Position numbers and translations under genes: made by a program. A model generated the notes under the pieces. It did no database searches, was not told where the DNA came from, and saw nothing but the letters and a program-made list of their open reading frames with translations. Positions 38,092 through 49,400 of a DNA stretch of 64,000 bases are shown piece after piece. Position 1 is the first letter of the stretch. Each line of letters starts with the position of its first letter. This DNA is from a virus. Location: positions 1-64,000 of IMG/VR virus record IMGVR_UViG_3300036945_000368. One strand, written 5' to 3'.

Positions 38092-38583
38092 TTATGGTTT
38101 CCAAGCTGCGTATTCAGCAGCAGTTAAGACACCAGCAACATACATTTTATGTGAATTAGCTGGACGCATAACAGTTAAGTTTTGACGCTTTAAGGCAGGG
38201 TCAAATGAAATATGTACCCAACCTTTATCAGGTGTCATACTATACTCATGGATTAGTTGGTCATATTTAATACCGGATGCAGCGATTGCTTTACAGATAT
38301 CGTGTGGTGAACCAAAGCCATTACAACGAAAATCGATAGCAAAACCATCCATATGTGCTGACTTTTCTGAACCGCCTACCGCTACATTAACTTTTGGTAA
38401 ACGTAGCCAAGACTGTACGCTAATGGGTTTGCCAAGTAGTGCGCGTACTTGTTCCATACCTTGTGCTGCAATTTGCATATTTGCAAGCTGGAGAGTAGAT
38501 GGTGTATTGTCTACACCTAGCTCAATTGCTTTAGCTGAGTACGTACCCTCTTTGTACGTAAAATGCTCTGATAAATTTGTCAT
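38092..38583 (-). CDS. M15-family peptidase, probable endolysin (163 aa)
   Basis: The zinc site of D-Ala-D-Ala/M15A peptidases is present: H77 and D84 in SAHMDGFAIDFRC, and H124 in GWVHISF. Such enzymes cut the peptide part of peptidoglycan for lysis. It is the last gene of the late operon and overlaps the holin gene by one base. A second wall enzyme of another class is at 8622. Confidence 0.88.
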   Translation of the reverse strand: MTNLSEHFTYKEGTYSAKAIELGVDNTPSTLQLANMQIAAQGMEQVRALLGKPISVQSWLRLPKVNVAVGGSEKSAHMDGFAIDFRCNGFGSPHDICKAIAASGIKYDQLIHEYSMTPDKGWVHISFDPALKRQNLTVMRPANSHKMYVAGVLTAAEYAAWKP

Positions 38584-39071
38584 TATTTAATACCTTTAAT
38601 CATTGCTTGGGTTTTATCTGCACTTGACTTAGAAGAGCCATAGAAGAAATTAAAAATTGAAGCAATCGCTGTACCTAATAGGAAACCTAAAATAATATTA
38701 GCGAAGTCTCTTGAACCTTCTGGCATAGTAAGAAAAGTTACACAAAAGAAGTATAGTGCTGAGACTACGGACCAAAACCATGCGAAGCGATACACGAAAT
38801 TTTTACTTTCAGAATCACCTTGAGCTAATGCAGCTTGTTGCATCTCTCTAGCGCTTGACCTGTCTTTTACTTCTTGCTCAAACATAAACTCGTCATGTTT
38901 CATTGCAGCTTCTTGTACAGCTGCTAATTTTTCAGGTGACATATTAGGTTCTAATTTAACACCTAATTTATCCTCCACATAGTCTAAACCTTTTGAGGTA
39001 ACAGCTTCTGCAACTTTACCTAAACCGTTTGAGACTAGCGAACTTATAATTCCTGCTAATAATGGTAACAT
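38583..39071 (-). CDS. Holin-like protein, 3TM/GTA-holin type (162 aa)
   Basis: A long N-terminal amphipathic/cytosolic part precedes two clear membrane helices (about residues 98-116 and 122-144) and a charged end (SSADKTQAMIKG). The layout matches the holin family of gene-transfer agents and phages. It should make holes that free the M15 peptidase. Confidence 0.78.
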   Translation of the reverse strand: MLPLLAGIISSLVSNGLGKVAEAVTSKGLDYVEDKLGVKLEPNMSPEKLAAVQEAAMKHDEFMFEQEVKDRSSAREMQQAALAQGDSESKNFVYRFAWFWSVVSALYFFCVTFLTMPEGSRDFANIILGFLLGTAIASIFNFFYGSSKSSADKTQAMIKGIK

Positions 39072-39086
39072 AATATTCCTTAAGAA

Positions 39087-39104
39087 GTCCCGCCGAAGCG
39101 GGAC
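39087..39104 (-). terminator. UUCG-loop hairpin upstream of holin gene
   Basis: GTCCCGC-TTCG-GCGGGAC on the minus strand is followed by TTCTT. It is a stable hairpin with a weak T-run between the XhlA-like and holin genes. Confidence 0.55.
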
Positions 39105-39109
39105 ATTGT

Positions 39110-39337
39110 TTACATACCTACAACTAATTTAAGCACATTTGTAATTCCAATCGATTGAGAGAGAATGACAAGTACTGCACCAGTAGCTAAATACTTAATC
39201 TGATTAAGAGTCTTTTCAATACTTGATAATGAAGCACTTAATACTGAAGAAATATCTTGTAACTTCTTTAATTCATTTGCATGGTCATCAACTTTTAACT
39301 CAAGTTTAATAACTCTATGTTCAATTTGTTCTTGCAC
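39110..39337 (-). CDS. XhlA-like coiled-coil membrane protein (75 aa)
   Basis: A coiled N-terminal part (VIKLELKVDDHANELKKLQ) and one C-terminal membrane helix (about residues 50-73) match the XhlA-type proteins that assist holins. Its position beside the holin and endolysin supports a lysis role. Confidence 0.7.
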   Translation of the reverse strand: MQEQIEHRVIKLELKVDDHANELKKLQDISSVLSASLSSIEKTLNQIKYLATGAVLVILSQSIGITNVLKLVVGM

Positions 39338-39338
39338 G

Positions 39339-40574
39339 TTACTCTCCGATTAATTTTGCTATTAGTCTCTCTAATTGAGAAATTCGTTTATCTTGCTCTA
39401 CAACTCTTTCGGCTAACTTAACAGCAGATACCATAGCAGCATTACCATAAGCAACAGATAATTTGCCATCAGCTCCCTCGATAATGGCATTCGGCAGAAA
39501 AGTTCGTAAGGATTGAGCCCCAACTCCAACCTGTGTTTTATTTTCACAGTCTAGCCGATCATAAATTCCATGCTTTACTTTAGCTAGTTGCTCAATATAA
39601 TCTACTGGAAGTTCACGCCAATTAGTTTTTAAAGTCTCGTCTGAGAATGCTGTAATGTCACCACCTGATATAAAGTTAGCATTATTATATGTCCTAACAT
39701 TACCAGCTTCAGTTGCATGAATACCTACGGCATAAGTTTCATTATACCAGCCAGTATCACCTGTTGATCTGTGCCAGTTAGGGCAACTAAAGGAACCTGC
39801 ATATAACCAGTCAGAAGATGGGTTACAGTAAATTCCTCCTGTAGCATATACACCATTACCAGAGCCCCAAAGCATTTGGTAAGTGCTATTAGAGTCATTA
39901 CTATAGTTGATAACTACGCTACCAGCCGTGCCACTAATAGAGCCTTGAATCTGATTATTAAAAGTTTTAGTGCCTCCAATAGTTTGATCACCGGATGTGT
40001 ACACTCCATTAGTAACGCTACCAGCGTTACCTGAAATACTACCTGTAATTTGATTACTAAAAGTTTTAGTGCCTCCAATAGTTTGATCACCAACTGTGTA
40101 GACACCGTTAGTAACACTACCAGCATTACCTGAAATAGTACCGGTAATTTGACTACTAAAAGTTTTTGCACCTCCAATAGTCTGAGTACCTGTAGTATAT
40201 ACACCATTAGTGACAGTACCAGCATTACCTGAAATATCCCCACTAATCTGGCTACTGAAGGTTTTTACACCTCCAATAGTTTGAGTACCAGTGGTATATA
40301 CACCATTGGTTACAGTTGCAGCATTACCTGAAATGTTAATACCGTATAAGTCATTTGTAACTAAGTCAACCCAAGTTGAACCGTTCCATTTACGCCACTT
40401 ATTATTTTGGCTACTCCACCCAATAGAATCTACCGGAAGGTTACTAATAGTTGGGTCGCCTGATGGAGATTTAGCAGGGTCCAAACCTCTTGCTAAATCA
40501 TCAAAGCGATTATCCAACTCTTGTACGAAATTTATATACCCACTCGTTTGAGTAGGTAAACTATGATTTGCCAT
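39339..40574 (-). CDS. Tail fibre with S74 chaperone domain (411 aa)
   Basis: The middle is a tandem repeat of about 28 residues (see 39908-40334). The C-terminal 100 residues are an intramolecular chaperone of the peptidase S74 type: SDETLKTNWRELP, GIYDRLDC, QVGVGAQSL, then a coiled coil. The chaperone helps a trimer fold and then cuts itself off at the serine. It is closely related to the C-terminus of the 58183-61293 fibre. Confidence 0.85.
   Translation of the reverse strand: MANHSLPTQTSGYINFVQELDNRFDDLARGLDPAKSPSGDPTISNLPVDSIGWSSQNNKWRKWNGSTWVDLVTNDLYGINISGNAATVTNGVYTTGTQTIGGVKTFSSQISGDISGNAGTVTNGVYTTGTQTIGGAKTFSSQITGTISGNAGSVTNGVYTVGDQTIGGTKTFSNQITGSISGNAGSVTNGVYTSGDQTIGGTKTFNNQIQGSISGTAGSVVINYSNDSNSTYQMLWGSGNGVYATGGIYCNPSSDWLYAGSFSCPNWHRSTGDTGWYNETYAVGIHATEAGNVRTYNNANFISGGDITAFSDETLKTNWRELPVDYIEQLAKVKHGIYDRLDCENKTQVGVGAQSLRTFLPNAIIEGADGKLSVAYGNAAMVSAVKLAERVVEQDKRISQLERLIAKLIGE
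39908..40334 (-). repeat. About 84-bp coding repeat in fibre gene, five copies
   Basis: Five copies of an ISGNAGxVTNGVYTxGxQTIGGxKTF unit of about 28 residues form the shaft of the fibre. Copy differences are small, so the copy number could change by slippage or recombination. Confidence 0.9.
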
Positions 40575-40576
40575 TA

Positions 40577-43500
40577 TTAATATCCTTTAATAGACCAACC
40601 GACTCGGGCATCTTGCCTTACACCGGACGTTGAGTTAAAAACATAAACTCGCATTGATTGCGCATATGTGACTACAGCACCAGATGTACTAGATTGACCA
40701 GTAGCTACAGCCGTATATTGGTTATCATTTATCTTAGTTATTATATATACACCACTAGTGCCTGAACCACTAGAAAATGCTAGTCTAACTGCTTGACCTG
40801 TAATCAAACCGTGCGCAGTAGCGTTAACTGTAATAGTACCTGAACTAATTGCATAGGTACCTGAGATAGTTTCCTCATTAAAATCATAAACAGCTGTTAA
40901 TGGGGTAGTACCAGCAGCTGTTAGATTGATACTTTGAACCGCGATAAACTCTTTATTAAAGTTTACAATAGTTCCTAAACTGTCTGCAAGTAAACAAGTA
41001 GCACTATCAGAATCTGATATCTGCTTATTATCTAAACGAACTATTAATTTATCTAACTTATATAAATCTGCAGTTGTATTAGCTAATGCATTAATAGTAA
41101 CCCTAATATATTGAAAGTTAGTTGCAAATATGGCATCAAGTTTTTGAGGAGGTGTCCATGTTGTACCGTTAAGGCTAGTTTCAATTTCTGTATAAACAGA
41201 AGGTGTACCACTTACTACAGAACCTGTAAACTCTACGGTAATACTGCTACTAGCTAATAACTGATTATAATTAAACACTTCTTGATAATACGCAGGAGCA
41301 GTATTGGGTTGTGAGTAAATAGGGTAGTTTGCAGCAACTTGATCTTCAGGTGTATTCCATGACCTATTAGAAAAATGCTGTGCCCAAGTCTCAGAGTTAT
41401 TTACTAACATCAACAGTGATGTTGAGTTTGTAATATTACTTACATTGCTTTTTGTAGCTTGTAATGTACTAATGTATTCAGCATTAAATACGAAGTCAGG
41501 TGGTTGAGAAACTGTTAGTGCAATAGGAATAGGTGTAGATTCTCTATCATCAGTATCAACTACTGCTAACCAATAAGTATAGTTACCACCAGCTAATTCA
41601 AAGATAGAAGTAAAAGTACCACTCTTTTCACCAATAATCTTATCTGCATCTTCCCAAGATACTCCACGCTTAATTAAGATATGTGAAATTGGTAAGCTAG
41701 TCTTATTAGGTAAAACCCAACGAAGCAATACGTTATTATCCACAACGTCTGCATTGAAAGATACAATAGGTGCTGGAACATACTTAGGTACAGTTAGTGT
41801 AGCCGCTGGACTTACGTTACCGCTGATATCTATTACTTCGATTGAAATAACGGCATTACCTACCCAATCAGCATTACTGATGTACTTAGTGCTTGCAGTT
41901 GTTAAAACTTCTGTAGGTTTATCTGGCTTAGTAATAGTCAGTTTATATTCTCTAATAGTAAAGTTAATCTGGCTAGGAGGTTCCCAACTAAATGTAACTG
42001 TAGAATGAGTATTACTAGAGCTACCATACACATATGATAAGTTTGTAGGCTTATCAGGTAATGGGGCAGTGTAAATAATACTTGCACTAGTTGCACTATA
42101 ATTATTTCCATAGTCATAGGCTCTAATATAGTATGTTGTACTGTGGGCTGAATCTTCTGCTAAGGTAGAGCAGGTATTAGTTGAACCACTAAACACTCTA
42201 TTTGCAGATGTACCCCAACCAGTATTTGCAGTTCTTACTTCATAACCTTTAATATCAATCTCGGAATTATTATCCCAACTTAATCTTAAACGTCCAGTGT
42301 TGAGTTCTGCTTCATAATTAAAGTTAGTGACTTGACTAGGTAGAGATGTTTTACCAACAATAGTATTGTTAGCCCATTCAGTCCATTTACCAAAGCGTCC
42401 GTCTGAAGTTACATAACGTAATCTTACCTTATAAGTTTCACCTTCAACAACATTAGGCACTAGAATAGAACCAGAAGTATAATCTGTGCTGTTAATATTA
42501 TAATTTAAACTATCAGTAGAAGCTGCATAATCATATTGAATTTGAACAGATGCTATAGTAGCTGGAAGTTTAATATCATTAGTGTAAGATACTTTTAAGT
42601 TATATTTGAAAGCACCATCAGAGATTTTCTCCATTACTGACTCATCGCTGACAAGTTTAGTAATAGTTGGAATACTATCACCAAGACCTGCTAATGTTAA
42701 CTTAGGAGGTAAAGTAATTTGAGATTCAAAAACTGTACTTGCTGTTAATGTTAAATAATCAGTAAAGATGTTATAGGTATCTGTTACACCATAATCAACT
42801 AAAGTAATTCTAGCTGATTTATTAGTTGTAGGTTCAATACTCAGTACAATTAAATCCTGAGCTTCAGAATCAAGTTCACCAAACATAAATAAATCAGATG
42901 CATTAACTTCAGTACTTGTTGTAGAACTTGTAAGAGTTATCTGAGAGTAGTATCCATCGATACCTACGCTTTGAACATTTCGTACAACTGAGCTACCATT
43001 AGAAGAACGAACTCGAATAGTATAATTCAGACCGGACTGCATAGGAACTTCTTCGTCAAGTTCAAATACTGTGCTAGAGATTCTATTCTTAATCCTACCT
43101 GATGCTAAACCCCACATAGGGATATCATGAGATACTTTTACACGGTCACCGCGATTACAAACAAGGTATTCAATATCTACGTTAAGAGTATAAATCTCTG
43201 GTCTTAGTTTAGATTGCGCCATATGCCACTTAGCATGATCGATTACGCTGGACTTTTTAGTAACACCGGGGAGTTGAATCGCTTCAAACAATTCAGCATT
43301 ATTTTCATTTTTACCAATTGCATATACAATAATTTCACTCTCTTGATAGTTATTATCTTCATCAAAGTATGTTACTCTTAAACCATCTGGTAATTTAGGT
43401 AATGCTTTTGTTGATTCAAATCCCCAACTATTGTGTGGTGTAAAATGCTGAATAATATTTTCTTTAGCTTCATCAATAGTAACTGTCCACTTACCATCGA

Positions 43501-45496
43501 TTAAAGCAGGACTTGCTCTACCTGCAGCACAAATATCTCTTAATACTTCTAGTACGCTGCGTTGTGAACCAAGTACTGCGTTATATTGGAAACCTTTTGT
43601 ATTGCAGTATGTAGCCCAATGTTGTAATTGAACAAGATCAAACTTAGCAGAAGGGTTTGTAATCTTTTGTGAATTAGCAGGATGCTCTAAAACATATCTG
43701 AATAAATCTGCAGGGTTACTTGTTGATGCATCCACCCAAGCAGAACCATTCCAAGATTTACAGTATGTTTGTACGATTGCATTTAAGCCTTCAATAGAAC
43801 CGTTAAGTTGATCTGTAGCTTTAATCTTAAAAGCTGATTTCGCAATCTTAGCTCCAACAGGGTCTAAAGCCGGTGTTGAATTTCTAAAGAATGTTACTGC
43901 ATGTAAAATGCTTGTATGGTAATATCTGTACTCAGGATTATCTTCTACATTATCACCAGTTGTACGTCTAATGCGTATAGAGATGCCATTATTAACTGGA
44001 ATAATACTATCGTAGATAGAAAAAGTCTTAGTATAAGTAAATGCATCCTTCTTAGGAGCATCATCACCAATAGTAATTGAGCCTAATGAAATCCAACTTG
44101 TATTATAAAACTCAATATCAAAACTTACAGGAGCAGTTGAACTATCACCAGCGCCACTACCTTTGGCTTTAATCTTACGCAAGCCTTGAGGGAAGTGTAA
44201 AGCTATTGTTACACTATCTACTGCTTCAGTTGAAATAGATGTAGCCCAAGGTCCAGCTGTTACAACAGTCTCTGGATTACCATCACAACCTAATTCAAGA
44301 TTAGGGTTAGTTGGTGTAACATCCTTACCATAAATCGCATTGAACTTATCTAATTGTAATTGAGTAGGTTCTGTTTTTCTATCTAATGTTTCTAAAACAT
44401 AATCTGTGTAGTTACTGATCGGTTGTTCACCAATTTTTAAAGTGGCCTGATCAATTGTTAAAGGTCCATAACCCCAAGTTAAGAGCATAGATAAATAACT
44501 ATCTCTATCATTCTCATAGGTTAAATAGTTATATGAACCTAAAGGAGGTGTCATTTTAACTTTACCTAAGACTACAGGAATAGCCCCATAAGGTGTAGCT
44601 TGATTTGATGCACCATCTACCATTAACTGCCGTTCACTGCTACCGGCATCCCTTGGCCCTGCAGGGACTCTGATTGGGGCGATGTAATTTACTAATGCCA
44701 TACCAACCATACTAACTGCTACACTACCCATTGCAGCAGCGCCAGCAGACCATCCAGCACCTGTTGCACCACCCGCTGTTGCTGCTACTTCAGGTGCAGC
44801 TAAGTATGCTCCAGTTTGTACAGCAATATACATTACAGCTAAAGATAGTACAAGTCTAGTTGTATCACCACCAGTAGGTACTGAACGGTACTCTACCTTA
44901 TCATTGTCATTTAAGGTAACCTCTGACCAATTAGCTTGATCAATAATCTTACCGTTAACAATAATATTGACCTTACTTTGAATCTCTTCAGGTACGGCAT
45001 ACTCTTTTAAAATCCAGTTAGCTAATACATCCAGTTTTGTACCATTAGGTACTGGCATAGTGTAGCGCTCAGTTCGAAGGGGATGAGGAACTACGTTTAA
45101 GGTTGTACTATTAGCATTATATTTAAAGTAACCAACAATGCGTTTTTTCCAGTAAGGAGAAGCAAAAGCTTCGATAGCTGAATCATAACCATCTCGTGCA
45201 TGAATAAAATGCGTAGCTGATACTGCAACACCGATATGTGAAGCAGACCCCATGATCTTAAATAATACTAGATCACCTTCAGAAGGTACTTCAGTGGATT
45301 CCCAACCTTCTTTATATTGAGCGATCAGATCAGAAATTCTTTCGATATCGCTGTCTTCATACTCTGAGCTAAAGGATGGAAGCGTAATGGCATACTCATT
45401 CTTATAGACTAGTCGGGCTAATCCCCAACAGTCTACGCCTTCTTCAGTTCTACCTTTGTATTTAAAAGGAATACCGATATAATTATTTGACCACAT
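40577..45496 (-). CDS. Tail tip protein, fused NlpC/P60-gpI-gpJ type (1639 aa)
   Basis: The first 135 residues are an NlpC/P60 peptidase (C23 in DCWG, H87 in SHIGV, H99). Next comes a ubiquitin-like part resembling lambda gpI (about 145-210), a Gly/Ala-rich stretch and then a gpJ-like central fibre with fibronectin III repeats (about 1000-1300). In lambda K, I and J are separate genes. The protein makes the tail tip, opens the wall and contacts the receptor. Confidence 0.88.
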   Translation of the reverse strand: MWSNNYIGIPFKYKGRTEEGVDCWGLARLVYKNEYAITLPSFSSEYEDSDIERISDLIAQYKEGWESTEVPSEGDLVLFKIMGSASHIGVAVSATHFIHARDGYDSAIEAFASPYWKKRIVGYFKYNANSTTLNVVPHPLRTERYTMPVPNGTKLDVLANWILKEYAVPEEIQSKVNIIVNGKIIDQANWSEVTLNDNDKVEYRSVPTGGDTTRLVLSLAVMYIAVQTGAYLAAPEVAATAGGATGAGWSAGAAAMGSVAVSMVGMALVNYIAPIRVPAGPRDAGSSERQLMVDGASNQATPYGAIPVVLGKVKMTPPLGSYNYLTYENDRDSYLSMLLTWGYGPLTIDQATLKIGEQPISNYTDYVLETLDRKTEPTQLQLDKFNAIYGKDVTPTNPNLELGCDGNPETVVTAGPWATSISTEAVDSVTIALHFPQGLRKIKAKGSGAGDSSTAPVSFDIEFYNTSWISLGSITIGDDAPKKDAFTYTKTFSIYDSIIPVNNGISIRIRRTTGDNVEDNPEYRYYHTSILHAVTFFRNSTPALDPVGAKIAKSAFKIKATDQLNGSIEGLNAIVQTYCKSWNGSAWVDASTSNPADLFRYVLEHPANSQKITNPSAKFDLVQLQHWATYCNTKGFQYNAVLGSQRSVLEVLRDICAAGRASPALIDGKWTVTIDEAKENIIQHFTPHNSWGFESTKALPKLPDGLRVTYFDEDNNYQESEIIVYAIGKNENNAELFEAIQLPGVTKKSSVIDHAKWHMAQSKLRPEIYTLNVDIEYLVCNRGDRVKVSHDIPMWGLASGRIKNRISSTVFELDEEVPMQSGLNYTIRVRSSNGSSVVRNVQSVGIDGYYSQITLTSSTTSTEVNASDLFMFGELDSEAQDLIVLSIEPTTNKSARITLVDYGVTDTYNIFTDYLTLTASTVFESQITLPPKLTLAGLGDSIPTITKLVSDESVMEKISDGAFKYNLKVSYTNDIKLPATIASVQIQYDYAASTDSLNYNINSTDYTSGSILVPNVVEGETYKVRLRYVTSDGRFGKWTEWANNTIVGKTSLPSQVTNFNYEAELNTGRLRLSWDNNSEIDIKGYEVRTANTGWGTSANRVFSGSTNTCSTLAEDSAHSTTYYIRAYDYGNNYSATSASIIYTAPLPDKPTNLSYVYGSSSNTHSTVTFSWEPPSQINFTIREYKLTITKPDKPTEVLTTASTKYISNADWVGNAVISIEVIDISGNVSPAATLTVPKYVPAPIVSFNADVVDNNVLLRWVLPNKTSLPISHILIKRGVSWEDADKIIGEKSGTFTSIFELAGGNYTYWLAVVDTDDRESTPIPIALTVSQPPDFVFNAEYISTLQATKSNVSNITNSTSLLMLVNNSETWAQHFSNRSWNTPEDQVAANYPIYSQPNTAPAYYQEVFNYNQLLASSSITVEFTGSVVSGTPSVYTEIETSLNGTTWTPPQKLDAIFATNFQYIRVTINALANTTADLYKLDKLIVRLDNKQISDSDSATCLLADSLGTIVNFNKEFIAVQSINLTAAGTTPLTAVYDFNEETISGTYAISSGTITVNATAHGLITGQAVRLAFSSGSGTSGVYIITKINDNQYTAVATGQSSTSGAVVTYAQSMRVYVFNSTSGVRQDARVGWSIKGY

Positions 45497-45539
45497 TAAA
45501 ATACCTCATAAGAATAGGTTGCTATTAAATTATGCTTAC

Positions 45540-46061
45540 TCAGAACATACCGGGGAAATATCTCGGACTGAATGAATGCATTGGAAAAGGTTCTCGTTCT
45601 AAATCTACCATTGCTAAATTAGTCGTAACCGTATTTGCATTATATGTAAAACTGTTAATATAAAAACCTTCAAAAGATACTTCCACTACGTTAGGTGTCT
45701 TAGATAAAACTAGTTCCATCTTAATAGAAGGTGGAGATGTAATTGACCTAATAATAGGTGTAATTAATCTCGTCACATCGTGCAATGTAATTGAGCATCT
45801 AGGAGCTTGTGCTTCATCTTCACTAGGCAGACCAATTTCCATAGGTAAGAATATATAATCCTGCCCATTACTTTTTACACCGTATACAATCTCAGTATCT
45901 GTTTCACTAAGCCGTTGAGTATATCCGTCAGCTAATCTTGCAATTACATTTGACGGATTTTCAGGGTCATAGATAGTTAGTAAAAAGATTAAATCAGAGT
46001 CAGCTTCTGGAGAGAAAACTGCTCTGAGTGCTTCTGGTGACATGGTAGTTAAACGACTCAT
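45540..46061 (-). CDS. Minor tail protein, DUF1833-like (173 aa)
   Basis: Starts MSRLTTMSPEALRAVFSPEA and contains the RCSITLHDVTRLI and FYINSFTYNANTV segments typical of DUF1833 tail proteins, the counterpart of lambda gpL. It sits between the gpM-like and tip genes as in lambda. Confidence 0.82.
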   Translation of the reverse strand: MSRLTTMSPEALRAVFSPEADSDLIFLLTIYDPENPSNVIARLADGYTQRLSETDTEIVYGVKSNGQDYIFLPMEIGLPSEDEAQAPRCSITLHDVTRLITPIIRSITSPPSIKMELVLSKTPNVVEVSFEGFYINSFTYNANTVTTNLAMVDLEREPFPMHSFSPRYFPGMF

Positions 46062-46423
46062 GGTAGAATCTCTAGCTGCAATGAAACTGAGTAAAGTTCG
46101 GGCATAATATAACTAGTTGAATATAATGCGCCATCGCCTTGAGCTACTACTCTTACTTCTACTGTTTGATTAGTCCTCGGATGTACAAAACCAAATCTAG
46201 CTGTACCTTGCAAAGTATCCTTTAGGAATGTTTCAAGGGTTGCTACTTGAGTAGTTGATAGATCGTATGATACTTGCATAGTATCTGGTCTTGTACCTCT
46301 TCTGCGTATCTTCGCAGGTCCAGCATCCATAGGAGTTCTAAGTAATAAAACTCCACTGGACTCTGAATAGTTTGTTTTAGGTTTCTGCGGTAATGTTAAA
46401 GGCCAGATAAAACTGTAAGCCAT
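46058..46423 (-). CDS. Minor tail protein, gpM-like (121 aa)
   Basis: A beta-rich protein with FIWPLTLPQKP at the start and GTARFGFVHPRTNQTVEV in the middle, typical of distal tail proteins next to the tape measure. It overlaps the gpL-like gene by four bases. Confidence 0.78.
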   Translation of the reverse strand: MAYSFIWPLTLPQKPKTNYSESSGVLLLRTPMDAGPAKIRRRGTRPDTMQVSYDLSTTQVATLETFLKDTLQGTARFGFVHPRTNQTVEVRVVAQGDGALYSTSYIMPELYSVSLQLEILP

Positions 46424-46425
46424 AA

Positions 46426-49400
46426 TTATCTCCTAATAAGAGCTGGTTGAATACCATATGTTGATTTCATAGCTTTCTGTGAAGAGCTACCACTGCGAGT
46501 TACTTCGCCAGCTGTCATATCGCCAATAATAACTTCTACCTTTCTATTTCCTCTTGAGTCCGTAGTCTCTTGGGTTGTAGCTTGTGCATTTGTGTTATTG
46601 ATAATACTGACAGAAACATTACTGCCGCCACCTTGTGATTGAACACCTAAGGAACCATCCGGACCTCTACGTAGTGGCATAATAGCTTCTGGACCAGCTT
46701 CACCCATTAAACCAGTGCCCTTAGCAAACTTAAATAAAGTAGGACTATCTACGATTGAATTCGTGAATGAACCACCTTTAGCGAAGGCTTGTACTCCGTT
46801 GTTCCATGCACCACCTAATGCTTGTGGCATTGGGCCTACAAAGTTCTCAGAGCCCGGTGTGTACTGTCCACCAGTCATTCCACTATAAACCCCTTTGATT
46901 GTATTTAATATACCTAAGGAGCCACCTGTAGTTTGATACAATGAAGACATTTGTGCTTGCAACTCAAAACGAATTAAGTTACTAAGCATAGAATCAATCA
47001 AACCTTTAAAACTAAATTCACCTGTTTTAACAAAGTTTAGAATTGCATCTCCCATACCTTGAAACACATTTGAAAAAGCATCGTTATAAGCATTTAAACG
47101 CTTTAAGGACATATCATTATATCTAGCTTCAGCATCATCAGCAGCTTTAGCAGCAGCTATTTTAGCAGCAGCTAAAGTGTTAGTTGAATCAAGTCTAGTC
47201 TGATCTAAAGCCTTTTGCGCTAATGCAGCTTGCTCAGTATCTTTAGGAGAACCTTCTAAGTTTTTCTCAGCTTGTTTAATGCGCTGTTCAGCAGCGGTAA
47301 TAGCTGGAATCAACTTATTATACTCATCACGATAAGCTTTAATACGTTCAGCTGAAGCGCCATAAGCACCAGCCAATTCCTTCTCAGCTTCGTATGAAGC
47401 ACTACGTTGATTAGCAGAAGATGCAACAGTTTTACTAAAATCTATGTAAGCATCCTTGGATTGTTTAATAACTTCTCCAATAGCTCTCATGTTTTCAATA
47501 GAGCGGGTAGTAACAGTGTCGGCAATACCTTTTTTAGTGTTCTCTAAGCTTTTATTTAACTCTTCAAAAGTAGCAGTTAAGTTCTTTACGTCCTGAGAAC
47601 CAGCACCAGATTTGGCAGATAATGCCTTATACTGAATAGCATAAGCGTCTGCGAATTGCTTCTGAAACTTTTCAACAACAGCCAATTGAGAAGATTCAGA
47701 CTGTTCTAAGAGTTTAGTATCTTCAGTTACATATTCTGAGCGATCTTTCAAACCGATATCATAGTAGAACTTAAGAACTTTGCGCTTATTATCGTTCATA
47801 GATTGAGCCATTTTTAACTCTTCACTATAACCTTTTTGAGCGATCTCTAAATTGTTTGGTAATGCAGCTTCACCGAAGATTTCTTTACGAATTCCAGCTA
47901 ATATTTTAGCTTGTTCAGCTTCACCTATACCAGCCTTAAGAGCAGCCTCCTGAAGTTTCAATCTTTCAGCTTCAAATCTTGCTTGTTTAGATAAGGATGC
48001 TTCAGCATATTTTCCGTATTTAATTCCAAATTCAGCAAAAGCGTTAGATTTATCTTTTGCTTGAGCTACTTTTTCTTCGTTCTCAACCTGTGCTTTCAAA
48101 CCATCTACAATTGCTTGTTGCTTAGTTAACTCTGCTGCTATGAGAGGTCTATCTTTATTACTGGCAAATTGTAATTTATTTAGTTCATCGGTTGCAGCAT
48201 TTAATTGGCTTGTTAAATCTCCCTTTCGACCTGCATTCGCAATTCGGTCCCACATTGAAGAAGCAGCCCTACCTACAGTGTCGAAAAAGGATTCTAAATA
48301 ACTCATGTCTTTTTGAATATCAGAAGAAGCTTTTTTCATGGCATCAGAATAAGAATTAATAGCCAATGTCGCGGCTTCTGTTTTCTTACCTTGTTTTTCT
48401 AAGCCATCCACGGCTTTCATAATCTCTGGCGAAATTAAACCAGTGCTTTTAGCTAATTCACGAATAGCTTCAGTTGGTTTCTCGCCTAATTTACTAAATT
48501 GCTTAATTGTATCTTCAATTGGTATACCAGCTGCCTTATTTAAATCGATAGCAGCAGAAGTTACAGCCTGCAAATTATCTGCAGAAATATTTCCAGCTTT
48601 AGCTGATGCGGCAATAGCTTGAGCAAACGCTCCAACGTTGCCTTTAGCTCCTGCATATGTCTTAGATAGAGCTATTGCTTGATCATTGGTAATACCTAAA
48701 GCACCTCCTGAAAGGGTTACAGCTCTAGACAGTTCACCTTCTTGCTTAATTACTTCTTTTAGACTTACTGCCATTGCAATAAGCGTAGCAATAGCAGCTA
48801 CAACTATACCACCAGTAAAAACCTGAATAGCTACACTGATGCCATTTAACACCGAAGATAATCCAGTTTTACCTGTAATAGCTTCCTTAAAAATTAAAGA
48901 TTCTTTAAGTTTATCAAGAATAAAAGTAGCTCCAGTAATATCGGAACCAAATTTAATAACAGCTTTACCAGCACTAGCTAAGGAGTTGACAACTAAGCCA
49001 CCAACAGCGATGCCTACGTCTTTTACACTACCTACCATACCTGCAGCAGCGTCTTGAAGTGCTTTACCCATGTCCTTACCTGCGATACCAGCTAAAGCAA
49101 GCTGATCTCTTAACTGACCACCCTGTTGTAGAAGAACAGTCAAAGGGTTTTGACCTGTCATTAAGCCAACACCAATATCGGTAATCTGTGGTCCTAATGC
49201 ACGAGCTAAGTAATCTACTTGACGGTTACCACTCTGTTTATTTGTTTCAGCTAATTTCTTTTTAAATTCGTCTAATTTAACGGTCTGCTCTGCTAAGGTC
49301 ATACCTGATTGTTTCAAAGCATTCTCAAAACGAATTAGAGCGTTAACAGAACCAGAACCTAAATCTTTATTAGTTTCTTGTAAAGCCGTATCTAAACGAT

